Source: Armatimonadota bacterium
GTDB lineage: Bacteria; Armatimonadota; Fimbriimonadia; Fimbriimonadales; Fimbriimonadaceae
DNA length: 64,000 nucleotides
Reading direction: 5' to 3'
Assembly: GCA_027451905.1 (NCBI GenBank)
Contig: DAIDHV010000001.1
Span: 100,667-164,666 of the forward strand
The notes below the pieces were generated by a model. That model worked only from the letters and a program-made list of their open reading frames with translations, had not been told where the DNA came from and did no database searches. This document shows, piece after piece, positions 27,066 to 36,791 of this stretch. Within the stretch, counting starts at the first letter, position 1. Every line of letters starts with the position of its first letter. The translations under genes were made by a program, and so were the position numbers.

Positions 27066-28514
27066 TTACCTTTGGAAGAAAGACTGGATGGGACTAATGA
27101 AAACAGAGATTGCAATGACCCCAATCATGCAAAGCACAAAGGCAGTTTGCGGGCCGAGGGTTGCTGGTCTTTGCACCGGTGATTCATTGGGCTCATCAAC
27201 AAACGCGGCTTTAGCAATGGCTAAGTAGTAAGCGGCACTGATAACCGAGCCCACCGCTAAGACTGCTGCCAAAGGCACCAACCCAGCCTTAACCGCATCC
27301 GAAAAGATAAGAACCTTTCCAAAGAATCCTGCAAAAGGAGGCAGCCCCACGAGAGACATCATAAACGCTACAAGCGCAACTGCTGCAATAGGATTCCGCT
27401 TCCATAATCCGTTGAGGTCAGATAGCTTTGTGACTTCCTTCCCTCTTGCTGCCAGCAATGAAAGGACCGCAAAAGCTCCCACCGTCATCAGGGCATAACT
27501 CAGCAGATAGAACTCCATGCTGACGTAATTAATGGAAGGATCTTTAGCATGGGCCAACAGGTCGACCAAAATGTACCCAGCATGAGAAATCGAAGAGTAA
27601 GCAAGAATGCGCTTGACATCGGTCTGAACCAAGGCAAGAAGATTCCCTCCGAGGATCGTTAACACGGCAATGGCACTGAGCGGTGCAAGCCAATACTGCA
27701 AACTCGGCGCAAAAGCGGAAATTAAACGCCAGAACGCGGCAAATGCGGCAACTTTAGCAGCAGCCGACATAAATGCCGTCACATTAGTAGGGGCGCCTTG
27801 ATAGACGTCCGGAGTCCATTGATGAAAGGGGATCATGCCAGTTTTGAAGCAAAGTCCCACAACAATCAAACCAAATCCGCCAAGCAGTAAATTGTGGCTA
27901 GAAGCCGATCCATTGGCCCAAACTGAGGTCACCGATAGTAGATCAAAATGACCAGTTGCACCAAAAATGAGGGCTATCCCATAAAGCAAAAACCCACTAG
28001 AAAAGGCGCCAAGCAAAAAGTACTTTGCTGCCGATTCTTCTGATTTTTCTTCACTGCGACTGATGCCGCACAACACATATAGCGATATGGAAAGAACTTC
28101 AAGGCCAAGAAAAATCATGAGGAGATTGCTTGAAGTTGACATGATCATTGCCCCTGCTGTGGACCACAATAAAAGCGGGTAGAACTCGCCAAAGGCGATT
28201 TTCTTTTCCTTCAAATAAGGCTCGCTGATCAGAACCGTAATTGTGGCGACAACCAGCAAGATCAATTCACTAATGGAACCGAGATGATCGTGCAACTCCA
28301 TCTGTCCAAACGACCGAACCGTCCCCGCTCCAAAATCAGAAATCAGGGCTATAGCCGATGCAGCAAGGCCAACTAATGAAATGAGCATTATGGTTCCGTT
28401 CTTACCTTTAGGGCGAAGCAACTCAACAACGAGGCCCAGAACTCCAAACAAGGAAAGGATTCCCACTGGCCCTAAAGCCAAGGGGTCTACCGTGGGGACG
28501 GGCGGATAGTACAT
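27066..28514 (-). CDS. nuoN: NADH-quinone oxidoreductase subunit N
   Basis: 482 residues with about 14 transmembrane helices, the proton-pumping antiporter-like subunit of complex I. Landmarks: LLMIFLGLEVLSISLYVLCG, KYFLLGAFSSGFLLYGI, FKTGMIPFHQWTPDVYQGAP and ILAYSSISHAGYILV, with the conserved lysines of the proton path in GLCFKTG and DVKRIL. It is the last gene of the nuoGHJKLMN operon, and its ATG overlaps the nuoM stop as TAATG. Confidence 0.96.
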   Translation of the reverse strand: MYYPPVPTVDPLALGPVGILSLFGVLGLVVELLRPKGKNGTIMLISLVGLAASAIALISDFGAGTVRSFGQMELHDHLGSISELILLVVATITVLISEPYLKEKKIAFGEFYPLLLWSTAGAMIMSTSSNLLMIFLGLEVLSISLYVLCGISRSEEKSEESAAKYFLLGAFSSGFLLYGIALIFGATGHFDLLSVTSVWANGSASSHNLLLGGFGLIVVGLCFKTGMIPFHQWTPDVYQGAPTNVTAFMSAAAKVAAFAAFWRLISAFAPSLQYWLAPLSAIAVLTILGGNLLALVQTDVKRILAYSSISHAGYILVDLLAHAKDPSINYVSMEFYLLSYALMTVGAFAVLSLLAARGKEVTKLSDLNGLWKRNPIAAVALVAFMMSLVGLPPFAGFFGKVLIFSDAVKAGLVPLAAVLAVGSVISAAYYLAIAKAAFVDEPNESPVQRPATLGPQTAFVLCMIGVIAISVFISPIQSFFQR

Positions 28515-30217
28515 TAGTGATTGCCTCCAGTTTGGAGCACTGCAGGGCCAGGTGGTGAAGCTTGGGGTAGCTCGGCTGACATTGATTTCTGATGGTACTT
28601 CGGCTTAGATATCAAGATGACAACTCCATCCTGTGATGCATAAAGTGACCCATCTTCTCCGATGGATTCTTCTTGGTTGAGCCAACTTGGGCGCTTTGAT
28701 GCACTATTGATCGCCATCATTCTTGTAGCATTAGCCGAGGTCTCCATGGCTTGTGTAAAGGTAGAGGGTGCCATTCCACCCCAAACAATTAAGATTGCCA
28801 AAACCGCAAGTCCAATCGCTTCCCAACCTTTGATGTCTCTGAGGTATTGGATCGAACTATTGGGTCTCTCCCCATAAAACAACTTCTGGAATAAAAGCAG
28901 CATGTAAACGGCGGCAAGAATCACCCCAACCGAAGCTGCCACTGCAAAAAAGGTGGAAGCCACGTGGTTTGTATAACCCCCTTCATAGGCACCAATTAAA
29001 GAAAGGAACTCGCTGATAAATCCATTTGTGCCCGGTAGGCCCACCGCGGCAACAAGTGCCACCAAAAACAAGGTAGCAAAAACAGGCATCTGAACCTTGA
29101 GGCCCCCAAAAATGGCGACCGATCGATCTTTCATCCTAACGCAAAGAAGATGAACCAAGAGGATGAGCATTCCGCTTGCAATGCCATGGTAAAAGCCACC
29201 CAAAATTCCTCCTACTAGCCCATTCTGGTTCAAAGAAAAGATCCCAAGGACCATAAACCCAACGTGAGAAACGCTGGAATAGGCGATAACCTTTTTGATG
29301 TCGGTTTGAATGGCAGCCAGTGTCGCCCCATATAAAATTCCGAGGACAGCAACAGACAAGATGATGGTTGAAGCCCCGCGTACAACATCAGGGAATAAAG
29401 GTAGGCAAAACCTGATCAATCCAAAGGTCCCCGTTTTCACCAGAATCCCCAGCAAGACGGCTCCGATTGGTGCCTGGGTGTAGCCATCTACCATCCAAGT
29501 GTGAAAAGGAAAAACAGGTGATTTGATCAAGAAAGCCAAGGCAAAAACCCAGAAAATAACAGCCTCCAGCCCATGGCACTGCCCTTGCCAAAGGGACCCG
29601 TTGGAAACTGCTGCCTGAATTTGGACCAGGTTAAAAGACACCATTCCGTTGGTCTTATCAAATTGATAGGCAATCATAACCATGCCTAGCAGCATTAAGA
29701 TTGAACCACCAAATAGGTACACAAAATAGCGCATTGCGGCTCTTTTTTTGTCTTCGTTGCCCCAAATCCAAATCATAAAGGCGACCGGCAGTAAGGACAG
29801 TTCAAAGAAGGTGTAAAACAAAATGAGGTCAAGAGCCAGGAAGGTGCCGAGCATGCTGCCGAGCAGAATCAGCATCAAAATGTAAAAAGCCTTGGATCGA
29901 TTTGCGTCTTCGTAAACGCTAAAAAAGCAGCCAATCACACCTAGCAAAGAAGTCAGGACTACCATCCAAAGGCTGATTCCATCAACCCCCACAAAGTAGC
30001 TGATTCCTAGTTGAGGCAGCCAGTTAGTCTTCTCTGTCAGCTGAAAATGGTAGTTGCCAGCCTGAAATTTAGAAACCACATAAAGGCTCAGCCCTAAGCA
30101 GCCCAAAGAAACCGCCATGCTCAACCCGCGATGAAGGCCACGCGCACCGTTGGGAGTCAACCCCACCAACAAGGCTCCTAAAAATGGCAAGAAGATGAGG
30201 ATACTAAGAATTCCCAT
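28514..30217 (-). CDS. nuoM: NADH-quinone oxidoreductase subunit M
   Basis: About 567 residues from ATG 30217, which overlaps the nuoL stop as TAATG; a longer frame to 30274 lies inside nuoL. Fourteen helices with NuoM motifs: FYTFFELSLLPVAFMIWIWG with the key glutamate of helix 5, FLIKSPVFPFHTWMVDGYTQAP, and IKKVIAYSSVSHVGFMVLG. It is a proton-translocating subunit of the complex I membrane arm. The C terminus is extended by about 60 polar residues compared with many homologues (WLNQEESIGEDGSLY and on), of unknown meaning. Confidence 0.96.
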   Translation of the reverse strand: MGILSILIFLPFLGALLVGLTPNGARGLHRGLSMAVSLGCLGLSLYVVSKFQAGNYHFQLTEKTNWLPQLGISYFVGVDGISLWMVVLTSLLGVIGCFFSVYEDANRSKAFYILMLILLGSMLGTFLALDLILFYTFFELSLLPVAFMIWIWGNEDKKRAAMRYFVYLFGGSILMLLGMVMIAYQFDKTNGMVSFNLVQIQAAVSNGSLWQGQCHGLEAVIFWVFALAFLIKSPVFPFHTWMVDGYTQAPIGAVLLGILVKTGTFGLIRFCLPLFPDVVRGASTIILSVAVLGILYGATLAAIQTDIKKVIAYSSVSHVGFMVLGIFSLNQNGLVGGILGGFYHGIASGMLILLVHLLCVRMKDRSVAIFGGLKVQMPVFATLFLVALVAAVGLPGTNGFISEFLSLIGAYEGGYTNHVASTFFAVAASVGVILAAVYMLLLFQKLFYGERPNSSIQYLRDIKGWEAIGLAVLAILIVWGGMAPSTFTQAMETSANATRMMAINSASKRPSWLNQEESIGEDGSLYASQDGVVILISKPKYHQKSMSAELPQASPPGPAVLQTGGNH

Positions 30218-32307
30218 TAGAAACCACCTCTCACAGATATGAAAATCCATCCAACCAGCCCAATGACCCCGCACAAAATCACCGCTGCGTAGAGTCTGGC
30301 AAAACCGGTCTGAGTTGTTTTGATGAGATCGCCAATTCTTTTTGCGGTTCTCGCGATTCCGCCTAAAACTCCCTCAATGATCCATCGCTCAAATTGAGAG
30401 CTTAGGAAATTAGCGATGTCATTGCCACTGGCACAGGCACCTCCTGTGACCGCTTTATCATAGCCAAATTGGCTGCCTGCCCAAACACGGAATCGAGACC
30501 ACTTGCCGATATCCCAACCCTCTTTTTGAGGCAATCCCTGAAAGTAAACGGCAATTCCAACCAAGATTCCAAGGACGCCGGCCGTGATTCCTGCCGGAGT
30601 TACCCAAGACACTTCATGGAAAGGCAAAGTTTGAACGCTTTCTTGAAGCCAATTGACGAGCTTTCCGTTCAGCAAAAATCCGGCGGCTATGCTGCCGATT
30701 GCCAGCACCACAAGGGGCAAAGACATGATTAAAGGAACTTCCTTGGGATTGTGGTCTGCCGTCAGTTCCTCGTGGTCTTCTTCTTCTAGCTGCAGTGGCT
30801 CAGAAGCAAAAAATCCGAAAGCGTCTTGCACTTCCAGAGCTGGAGTCGGGACAGCCTCGGCGTGGTGGCTGTGATCGGTCGAAATGGATCGCCATCTCTC
30901 CTCTTTTCCTAAAAACGTCAGCCATGTCAATCTTGCCATGTAGAATCCAGTGAGCAAGGCCGCAAAAAGGGCGGTATATCCAGCAACCGTAACCAGATTA
31001 ATCCCACTTCCTCCAAAAACTTGGTTGCCAATTGCATCTCCGATAATGGCTTCCTTGCTGTAAAACCCTGCAAAAGGTGGAATTCCGCTAATCGCAAGAA
31101 AGGCAATCAACATACAAATGAATGTTATCGGCAAATACTTAGACAACTTGCCGTAATTGCGCATGTCTTGGTTATGGGCCATCGCGTATATCACGGCTCC
31201 AGACCCTAAGAAAAGCAGGGCTTTGAAGAAGGCATGGGTGACAACATGAAAGATTCCAGCCGAAAATCCGCCTGCGCCGCACGCGACAAACATAAAGCCC
31301 AACTGGCTGACGGTGGAATAAGCCAGCACCTTCTTGATGTCGGTCTGCCCAAAGGCAATGACTGCCGCAAAGAGGGCGGTAAACGCACCAACAATGGCAA
31401 CGACTCCGCAAGCCACAGGGCTGAAAACAAAAAGGAAGCTGAGCCGATTCAGCAAAAAGACCCCAGCTGTGACCATGGTTGCGGCATGGATTAAGGCAGA
31501 AACCGGAGTTGGACCCGCCATCGCATCGGGAAGCCAGAAATAGAGCGGAAACTGGGCCGATTTGCCGCAAGCACCCACAAACAACAATAAGCAAATTCCG
31601 GTCACAATCGCCGGGTGATTGTGGAAGGTCTCAATACTGGTTCTTAGCACATCATAACTCAAGAACCGAGTATGCCGATGAGCTTTGCTGCTCATTAAGC
31701 AGTACAGCAAGAACAGGCCGATCATAAACCCAAAATCGCCGATGCGGTTCACGATAAAGGCCTTGTTCGCCGCAATCGTGTTGGCTTTGTCCTTATACCA
31801 AAAGCCGATCAGCAAGTAAGAGCAAAGGCCAACCCCTTCCCAGCCCACAAAAAGCAGAACCAAATTGTTGGCAAGAACCAAAATGGTCATCGCAGCTATG
31901 AACAGATTCATGTAGGTAAAAAACCGCGTGAAATCCTTATCTTTTGCCATATAGCCAATGGCATAGAGATGAATGAGCGATCCTATTCCCGTGATCACTA
32001 AAAGCATCGTGAGGCTTAGGGGATCAATCAAGAATTCAAACGGTGCTCTAAAACTGTTGAGGTCGATCCATGGTGCAAGTGGAACCACCAGCGGAGAACT
32101 GACCGGCCCAAAATTTGTCAAAACCCTGAGGGTCACCACAAAAGGGACCGCTACTGCCAAGACCGCCATGAATCCGAACAGATTCCTTGTGGAACTTGGA
32201 CCTAGTTTCTTTTTGGCTATGCCTCCTAAGAACGCCTGGATTAAGAACCCCACAATCGGGCAAAGGATGATTAGCAAAACATCTTGTTGAAAATATGTCG
32301 TTCTCAT
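30217..32307 (-). CDS. nuoL: NADH-quinone oxidoreductase subunit L
   Basis: 696 residues with the antiporter-like core: LFVGWEGVGLCSYLLIGFW, the KSAQFPLYFWLPDAMAGPTPVSALIHAATMV region (seen in part as GKSAQFPLYFWLPDAMAGP), and IKKVLAYSTVSQLGFMFVA. A long polar insert near residues 480-540 (DHSHHAEAVPTPAL, then EEEDHEELTADH) precedes the final helices that form the lateral helix and its anchor. NuoL is the distal proton pump of complex I. It starts 7 bp after nuoK and its stop overlaps nuoM. Confidence 0.97.
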   Translation of the reverse strand: MRTTYFQQDVLLIILCPIVGFLIQAFLGGIAKKKLGPSSTRNLFGFMAVLAVAVPFVVTLRVLTNFGPVSSPLVVPLAPWIDLNSFRAPFEFLIDPLSLTMLLVITGIGSLIHLYAIGYMAKDKDFTRFFTYMNLFIAAMTILVLANNLVLLFVGWEGVGLCSYLLIGFWYKDKANTIAANKAFIVNRIGDFGFMIGLFLLYCLMSSKAHRHTRFLSYDVLRTSIETFHNHPAIVTGICLLLFVGACGKSAQFPLYFWLPDAMAGPTPVSALIHAATMVTAGVFLLNRLSFLFVFSPVACGVVAIVGAFTALFAAVIAFGQTDIKKVLAYSTVSQLGFMFVACGAGGFSAGIFHVVTHAFFKALLFLGSGAVIYAMAHNQDMRNYGKLSKYLPITFICMLIAFLAISGIPPFAGFYSKEAIIGDAIGNQVFGGSGINLVTVAGYTALFAALLTGFYMARLTWLTFLGKEERWRSISTDHSHHAEAVPTPALEVQDAFGFFASEPLQLEEEDHEELTADHNPKEVPLIMSLPLVVLAIGSIAAGFLLNGKLVNWLQESVQTLPFHEVSWVTPAGITAGVLGILVGIAVYFQGLPQKEGWDIGKWSRFRVWAGSQFGYDKAVTGGACASGNDIANFLSSQFERWIIEGVLGGIARTAKRIGDLIKTTQTGFARLYAAVILCGVIGLVGWIFISVRGGF

Positions 32308-32314
32308 TGTTCAT

Positions 32315-32665
32315 TCACCCGCTTAATGTATTGAGGTCATCCACATCAACTCGATCTCGCAGCCTAAAGATCGCCATGAGTATGCCTAGCCCTACCGCAA
32401 CTTCGGCAGCCGCCACCGCCATCACAAACACAACCATAACCTGACCCCGAACATCGTAGGCGTTCACAGTGGGAATTTGGCCCACCGCCGGCTTCCAAGG
32501 CTGATACCTTGCAAAGCTCAAAAAGGCAAGATTGGCCGCATTAAGCATTAACTCGATGCACATGAAAATGACGATCGGATTGCGCCGAATCACAACACCA
32601 ACTGCACCGATACAGAACATCAAAATACTCAGTGCCAAATAACCAATCAGCGGAACCCCAGTCAT
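32315..32665 (-). CDS. nuoK: NADH-quinone oxidoreductase subunit K
   Basis: 116 residues, three transmembrane helices. Conserved acidic residues sit in [15 protein letters not shown] (Glu of helix 2) and [15 protein letters not shown] (Glu of helix 3), which belong to the proton path of complex I. A loop of about 20 residues ([22 protein letters not shown]) is longer than in E. coli NuoK. The start overlaps the nuoJ stop by 4 nt. Confidence 0.95.
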   Translation of the reverse strand: MTGVPLIGYLALSILMFCIGAVGVVIRRNPIVIFMCIELMLNAANLAFLSFARYQPWKPAVGQIPTVNAYDVRGQVMVVFVMAVAAAEVAVGLGILMAIFRLRDRVDVDDLNTLSG

Positions 32666-33204
32666 CGAACCCTCCTCTTTGCCAACATAATCGAGCCCAC
32701 AATTCCAATCATCAAAAGAAGGCTTACGGTTTCAAACGGATACCCATACCTAGTGAACAGGGCCAACCCCAACGGCTCAGGAGCCCCATAACTGGGGCCG
32801 ATTGGCTGAGGAGCATGAAATTGAGGAGCCGGCACGGATGCCAACGGCAAGTAGATCTGAACCCCGATTAGAGCCGCCAGTGAAATTCCTGCTAGGCCAC
32901 CAACAATCTTTTTGACATCTCGGCTTTCAGTTAAGTTTATATTGCCTTGAGTTGACAAAAGCATAATCACAAACAAAAACAGAACCATGATTGCCCCTGT
33001 ATAAACCACAACCTGCAAGACTCCCAAGGTTTCTGAGTGCAAAGTAAAGTACAGGATTGCTAGCAGCATGAAGTTCAGCACCAGCGATAAGGCAGACCGG
33101 ATTGCGCTTTTGCTTAGGATGACTCCCAAAGCCGCCAGCACGGCGGCAGATGCCAAAACCGCAAAGACCAAGAGATTCATTGGAGGAGTTTGGGAAAGAT
33201 TCAA
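32662..33204 (-). CDS. nuoJ: NADH-quinone oxidoreductase subunit J
   Basis: 180 residues with five helices. [33 protein letters not shown] is the family core (first 20 shown by [20 protein letters not shown]). [12 protein letters not shown] closes the protein. It follows nuoH directly with a 4-nt overlap. In most operons nuoI lies between nuoH and nuoJ, but there is no room for it here. Confidence 0.94.
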   Translation of the reverse strand: MNLSQTPPMNLLVFAVLASAAVLAALGVILSKSAIRSALSLVLNFMLLAILYFTLHSETLGVLQVVVYTGAIMVLFLFVIMLLSTQGNINLTESRDVKKIVGGLAGISLAALIGVQIYLPLASVPAPQFHAPQPIGPSYGAPEPLGLALFTRYGYPFETVSLLLMIGIVGSIMLAKRRVR

Positions 33205-34520
33205 CTTGGAACGACCTCCGCATTGGTGGGATCAGAGCCCTGATCAACCGCTTCTTCAACATGAGGTTTTAGTTGAACCATTCTGATTGTGCGAGCTTCA
33301 AATTGGGGCGAAGTTTGCTTCTTTTGCCGCCTGTAAAGGGTGACCACTATTGCGGCAATCACAAATACGGCAAAGACTAGCCCCCAACCGGCTCCCACTC
33401 CGTACTGGGTTGTGGTGACAATCCAGGCTGAAATCAAAATCAGATTGCCGGTTGCGGCCGGAAGAAGGACCTTCCAGCCTAAATTCATCAATTGGTCGTA
33501 CCGAAGCCTTGGCAGAGTGGCTCGAATCCAGATGTAAAACACAACTAGCCCAACCGCCTTTGCCAGCAAGAACACTGGACCGAAATCTATGGTGATCCGC
33601 TCCATAAAATTGGCAAAAGGCGCGGTTCCCGAGTTGTGAAGCGCCATCATCTTCCAATCAATAGGCAGGAAGTCATATCCACCAAGGAACAAGGAGGCGA
33701 GAACAGTTCCAAAAACAAGCATCCCAAGGTACTCACCCATGTAAAAGCTTGCAAATTTCATCGAAGAGTATTCGGTATGGTATCCGGCGACAAGCTCGTT
33801 TTCCGCCTCCGGCAAGTCAAACGGCGGACGGTTTGTCTCAGCAACCATACAGATTAAAAAGATGACAAATGCCAAAAATCCGAACGGACTAAAGATGGTC
33901 CAGTTGTGGATCCATACATTAGGAATGCCGTAGAAAGAAGTTTGCTGAGCAGAGACAATGGAACTGACTTTCAAAGTGCCAACTGCCATTGCCACGCAAG
34001 CAATAGAGGTGCCCATTGCCAACTCATAAGAGATCAACTGGGCAGACGCGCGCAAGCCACCCATGAGAGAGTATTTGTTGTTTCCGGAATAGCCTGCTAA
34101 AACCAATCCATAGGCACCGATTGAAGACATTGCCATCACATAAAGGACTCCAACATTAATATCCGAGACGGGGGTCAGAATCGCCAAGGGACTGTTTGGG
34201 GCGGCAAAAGGAACAACCGCGCCGATCGTCAATGGCGGAATCAGCATAATGGCAGGGGCTAAAATGTAGCTAAGAAGGTCAATCCCTTTGGGTAGTATCT
34301 CTTCTTTAAAAAACAGCTTGGCTCCGTCAGCAACCGGCTGAAGCAACCCAAATGGACCTACTCGGTTGGGACCAAGACGGTCTTGCATCCACCCAAGCAG
34401 CCTTCTTTCGAGCCAAATGGTAAGGGGCATCACCACAAAAATCGGCAAAATCCAAACAATCGCTTTTACAATCGCCAGTGCCAATTGGTGATCTAGAATC
34501 CAGTCCCAAACGCTTTTCAT
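33201..34520 (-). CDS. nuoH: NADH-quinone oxidoreductase subunit H, C-terminally extended
   Basis: About 439 residues from ATG 34520, chosen because GGGAGG lies 4 bases upstream; the frame runs on to 34547 without such a site. NuoH landmarks: WLERRLLGWMQDRLGPNRVGP, ADGAKLFFKEEILP, ETNRPPFDLPEAENELVAGY (quinone-site loop) and RATLPRLRYDQLMNLGWKVLLP. NuoH is usually 320-370 residues. Here about 60-70 residues follow the last family helix, with an extra hydrophobic segment (GLVFAVFVIAAIVVTLY) and a polar tail. It links the quinone chamber to the membrane arm. Confidence 0.96.
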   Translation of the reverse strand: MKSVWDWILDHQLALAIVKAIVWILPIFVVMPLTIWLERRLLGWMQDRLGPNRVGPFGLLQPVADGAKLFFKEEILPKGIDLLSYILAPAIMLIPPLTIGAVVPFAAPNSPLAILTPVSDINVGVLYVMAMSSIGAYGLVLAGYSGNNKYSLMGGLRASAQLISYELAMGTSIACVAMAVGTLKVSSIVSAQQTSFYGIPNVWIHNWTIFSPFGFLAFVIFLICMVAETNRPPFDLPEAENELVAGYHTEYSSMKFASFYMGEYLGMLVFGTVLASLFLGGYDFLPIDWKMMALHNSGTAPFANFMERITIDFGPVFLLAKAVGLVVFYIWIRATLPRLRYDQLMNLGWKVLLPAATGNLILISAWIVTTTQYGVGAGWGLVFAVFVIAAIVVTLYRRQKKQTSPQFEARTIRMVQLKPHVEEAVDQGSDPTNAEVVPS

Positions 34521-34539
34521 TGTGCCTCCCGTTTCATTG

Positions 34540-36558
34540 TCATACACCGGCCCCGCTTGGCTGAGGTTGATGGTCTTGCTTGCCAGTTAGGGCTTCTTTG
34601 AAGTAAGGAACGTCCTTGGCCGCCATTTGCAAGATGTCTTGCCGAGAAAACATTCCCGCTGCAAGATCCATTCTAGAAAGCAGTTCGGCAAAGATTTGCC
34701 AATCGGCTCTTGCCATTCCAATCTTAGGTAAAAAGGCGTCAAAATTCTGAAGCTGACCATCTAAATTGGTAAAAGATCCGCCTCCTTCCGCTGGCAAGGA
34801 TTGAGGCAAAACCACGCTGGCATAGTGGGAAGCCTCACTTGCAATTGCAGATTGAACTACAAGAAATTCAACTTCCTCTAAAGCCTGTTTGACCAGTTCC
34901 CTGTCTTTCACCAGCTCAAAAGGATCAAAATCAACAAGCCATAGAAATTTGATGTCTCCGCTCAAACACTTCTTGAGGATCGATTCTGGCGATTGCAGTT
35001 CCATTCCCAAACCTGAACATGATGCCAGAGACGCAAAGCCAGACGCCGTCTCGCAAAAGTGATTCCAATTTGCTTCCAACTTCTTGGCCAACCTTCTGAG
35101 ATCGCTGAGGGCGGCTGAACCCTCTGTGTGAGCGACTTGATTTGTGGCAATGAATGAGACCCCTTGCCCCTCGAGGACTGTTTTGGCTTCCTTCAACGCT
35201 TGAGCAGAGACGCCGGTTTGCAGTGCTACTTCTTCGAGGGCAAGGGATCCATCTAATCCTTGAATCAGTAGGCTCAAAGTCCCTGGTTTGTGGCACAAAG
35301 AAAGGAAAGCAAATTCATCTAGTTCCGTTGGCGAACTATGAATCGAAATGACCTTGGCTCCCTTTTGGGAGGCAGCCTTTCTAACCCTCAAATAGACAAT
35401 TGGCAATGTATCGGCTAAGGAAGGTCCAACACTAACAATAACCTTGGCTTGCTCTAGGCTCAGCAGCGAGTCTGCAGGAACTTCGAAATTTGCACCCAAC
35501 TCAACCCTTGAATCGATTCCGGCTACTTGGCGTGATCCTAAAGCAGTGGCCGCTCTACAGGCCAAGAAACCCGCCTCATTGCTGATCTTTGGCCCCAGTA
35601 AGAATCCGGCTGAGGTTCCAGTTGACTTCAGTTTAGTGACGATCTCACCAAGGCCAACCGTCCAAGAAGTGGATTCGAGACGTGCACTTGTTCGAATGAA
35701 AACGCTGGCCTGACGTTCATTATGATTGTAATAATCATGGCCAAACTTACCTTGATCGCAAGTCCATTCCTCATTAACAGCATTATTGGTCCTGCCGTTG
35801 ACCCGTACTAGTTTGCCAATTCGGTGATCAAACCAAACATTGCACCCGCAGCTGCAAAGCGTGCAAACGCCAGCCGAAGACTCCAAGTCCCATGGCCTGG
35901 CTCTGAATCGGCTTTGAGAGGATGTGAGGGCACCAACCGGGCAAATTTCAATTGTGTTGCCTGAAAACTTTGACTCAAAAGCCGATAAGGCAAAAGTTGA
36001 CGGCTGCATAGAAGCACCTCGAAACCGGAATGCAAGTTGACCATCGCCAGAAATCTCTTCCGTGAATCGAACACAGCGTCCGCACTGGATGCACCGTTCT
36101 AAGTCCAAGGTCACATGCTCAGATAGAGGGATCGCTTTGGGGGCATGTCTCTTAAACTCAATGTGCCTTGATGTGGAAGGACCGTAAAAAAGAGTGTTAT
36201 TCTGCAAGGGGCATTCCCCACCTCGATCACAAATCGGGCAATCTAAGGGGTGATTGATCAGCAGAAACTCAAGGACTCCCTTCCGGTCTTGGATAATTTG
36301 AGGAGTCTGTGTGTATATTGCCAAACCCTCAGAGGCTGGCAAAGTACAACTTGCCTGAGGTTTTGGCATTTTTCGGATTGTGCCATCTGGCTGCTTGGTG
36401 CCAGTTTCGACTAGGCACATGCGGCACATTCCAACCGGCTTCATGCGGGGGTGGTAGCAAAAGATTGGGATTTCAATGCCAAGGCGCTTCACGGATTCCA
36501 CGATCAGCTCTCCTTTGGGAACTTGGAGTTCAATATCGTCCACCAGAATTGTGACCAT
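34540..36558 (-). CDS. nuoG: NADH-quinone oxidoreductase subunit G
   Basis: About 672 residues from ATG 36558, preferred because GGGAG stands 5 bases upstream and MVTILVDDIELQVPKG is the usual NuoG start; a frame from 36585 adds nine. Iron-sulfur sites in order: 2Fe-2S (CYHPRMKPVGMCRMC with the later C in QASCTLP), His/Cys 4Fe (HPLDCPICDRGGECPL), 4Fe (LERCIQCGRCVRF with EICPVGA), and the additional N7-type site (CTLCSCGC with WTCDQGKF). A molybdopterin-oxidoreductase-like domain without cofactor follows. It carries electrons through the peripheral arm. It is the first gene of the operon here. Confidence 0.95.
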   Translation of the reverse strand: MVTILVDDIELQVPKGELIVESVKRLGIEIPIFCYHPRMKPVGMCRMCLVETGTKQPDGTIRKMPKPQASCTLPASEGLAIYTQTPQIIQDRKGVLEFLLINHPLDCPICDRGGECPLQNNTLFYGPSTSRHIEFKRHAPKAIPLSEHVTLDLERCIQCGRCVRFTEEISGDGQLAFRFRGASMQPSTFALSAFESKFSGNTIEICPVGALTSSQSRFRARPWDLESSAGVCTLCSCGCNVWFDHRIGKLVRVNGRTNNAVNEEWTCDQGKFGHDYYNHNERQASVFIRTSARLESTSWTVGLGEIVTKLKSTGTSAGFLLGPKISNEAGFLACRAATALGSRQVAGIDSRVELGANFEVPADSLLSLEQAKVIVSVGPSLADTLPIVYLRVRKAASQKGAKVISIHSSPTELDEFAFLSLCHKPGTLSLLIQGLDGSLALEEVALQTGVSAQALKEAKTVLEGQGVSFIATNQVAHTEGSAALSDLRRLAKKLEANWNHFCETASGFASLASCSGLGMELQSPESILKKCLSGDIKFLWLVDFDPFELVKDRELVKQALEEVEFLVVQSAIASEASHYASVVLPQSLPAEGGGSFTNLDGQLQNFDAFLPKIGMARADWQIFAELLSRMDLAAGMFSRQDILQMAAKDVPYFKEALTGKQDHQPQPSGAGV

Positions 36559-36732
36559 ATCCACTCCCATCATCTCAGCCGCCATAATTTTGTCTGACTA
36601 TTGCCCCCGTCTAGCCTAAAATCGCCCCCTTGCGCTCAAGCCCATTTGAGTTTACCAATGCCTTGAAGAATGTGTTGTGGGATCCGTTGGCCATTTCTTT
36701 GTCTTAGTTTGATGCGGTGAAAACAAACCATT

Positions 36733-36758
36733 GGGGCTGCCTCTATTGAGACAGCCCC
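36733..36758 (-). terminator. Hairpin terminator of the WD40-repeat gene
   Basis: GGGGCTG (36733-36739) and CAGCCCC (36752-36758) form a 7-bp stem with a 12-nt loop. On the minus strand it is followed by AATGGTTTGTTTTC. It lies 33 bp after the WD40 gene stop and before the region of the nuoG start. Confidence 0.65.
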
Positions 36759-36791
36759 TGCCATTGCAATTCTAGAAGCTAAATCCGTTTT

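Noticed and set aside
36586-36732. Copy of the tRNA-Arg 3' end as an attachment site at the other border of the 13-kb block
   Set aside because: No stretch matching the tRNA 3' end was seen here, so a site-specific integration cannot be claimed.
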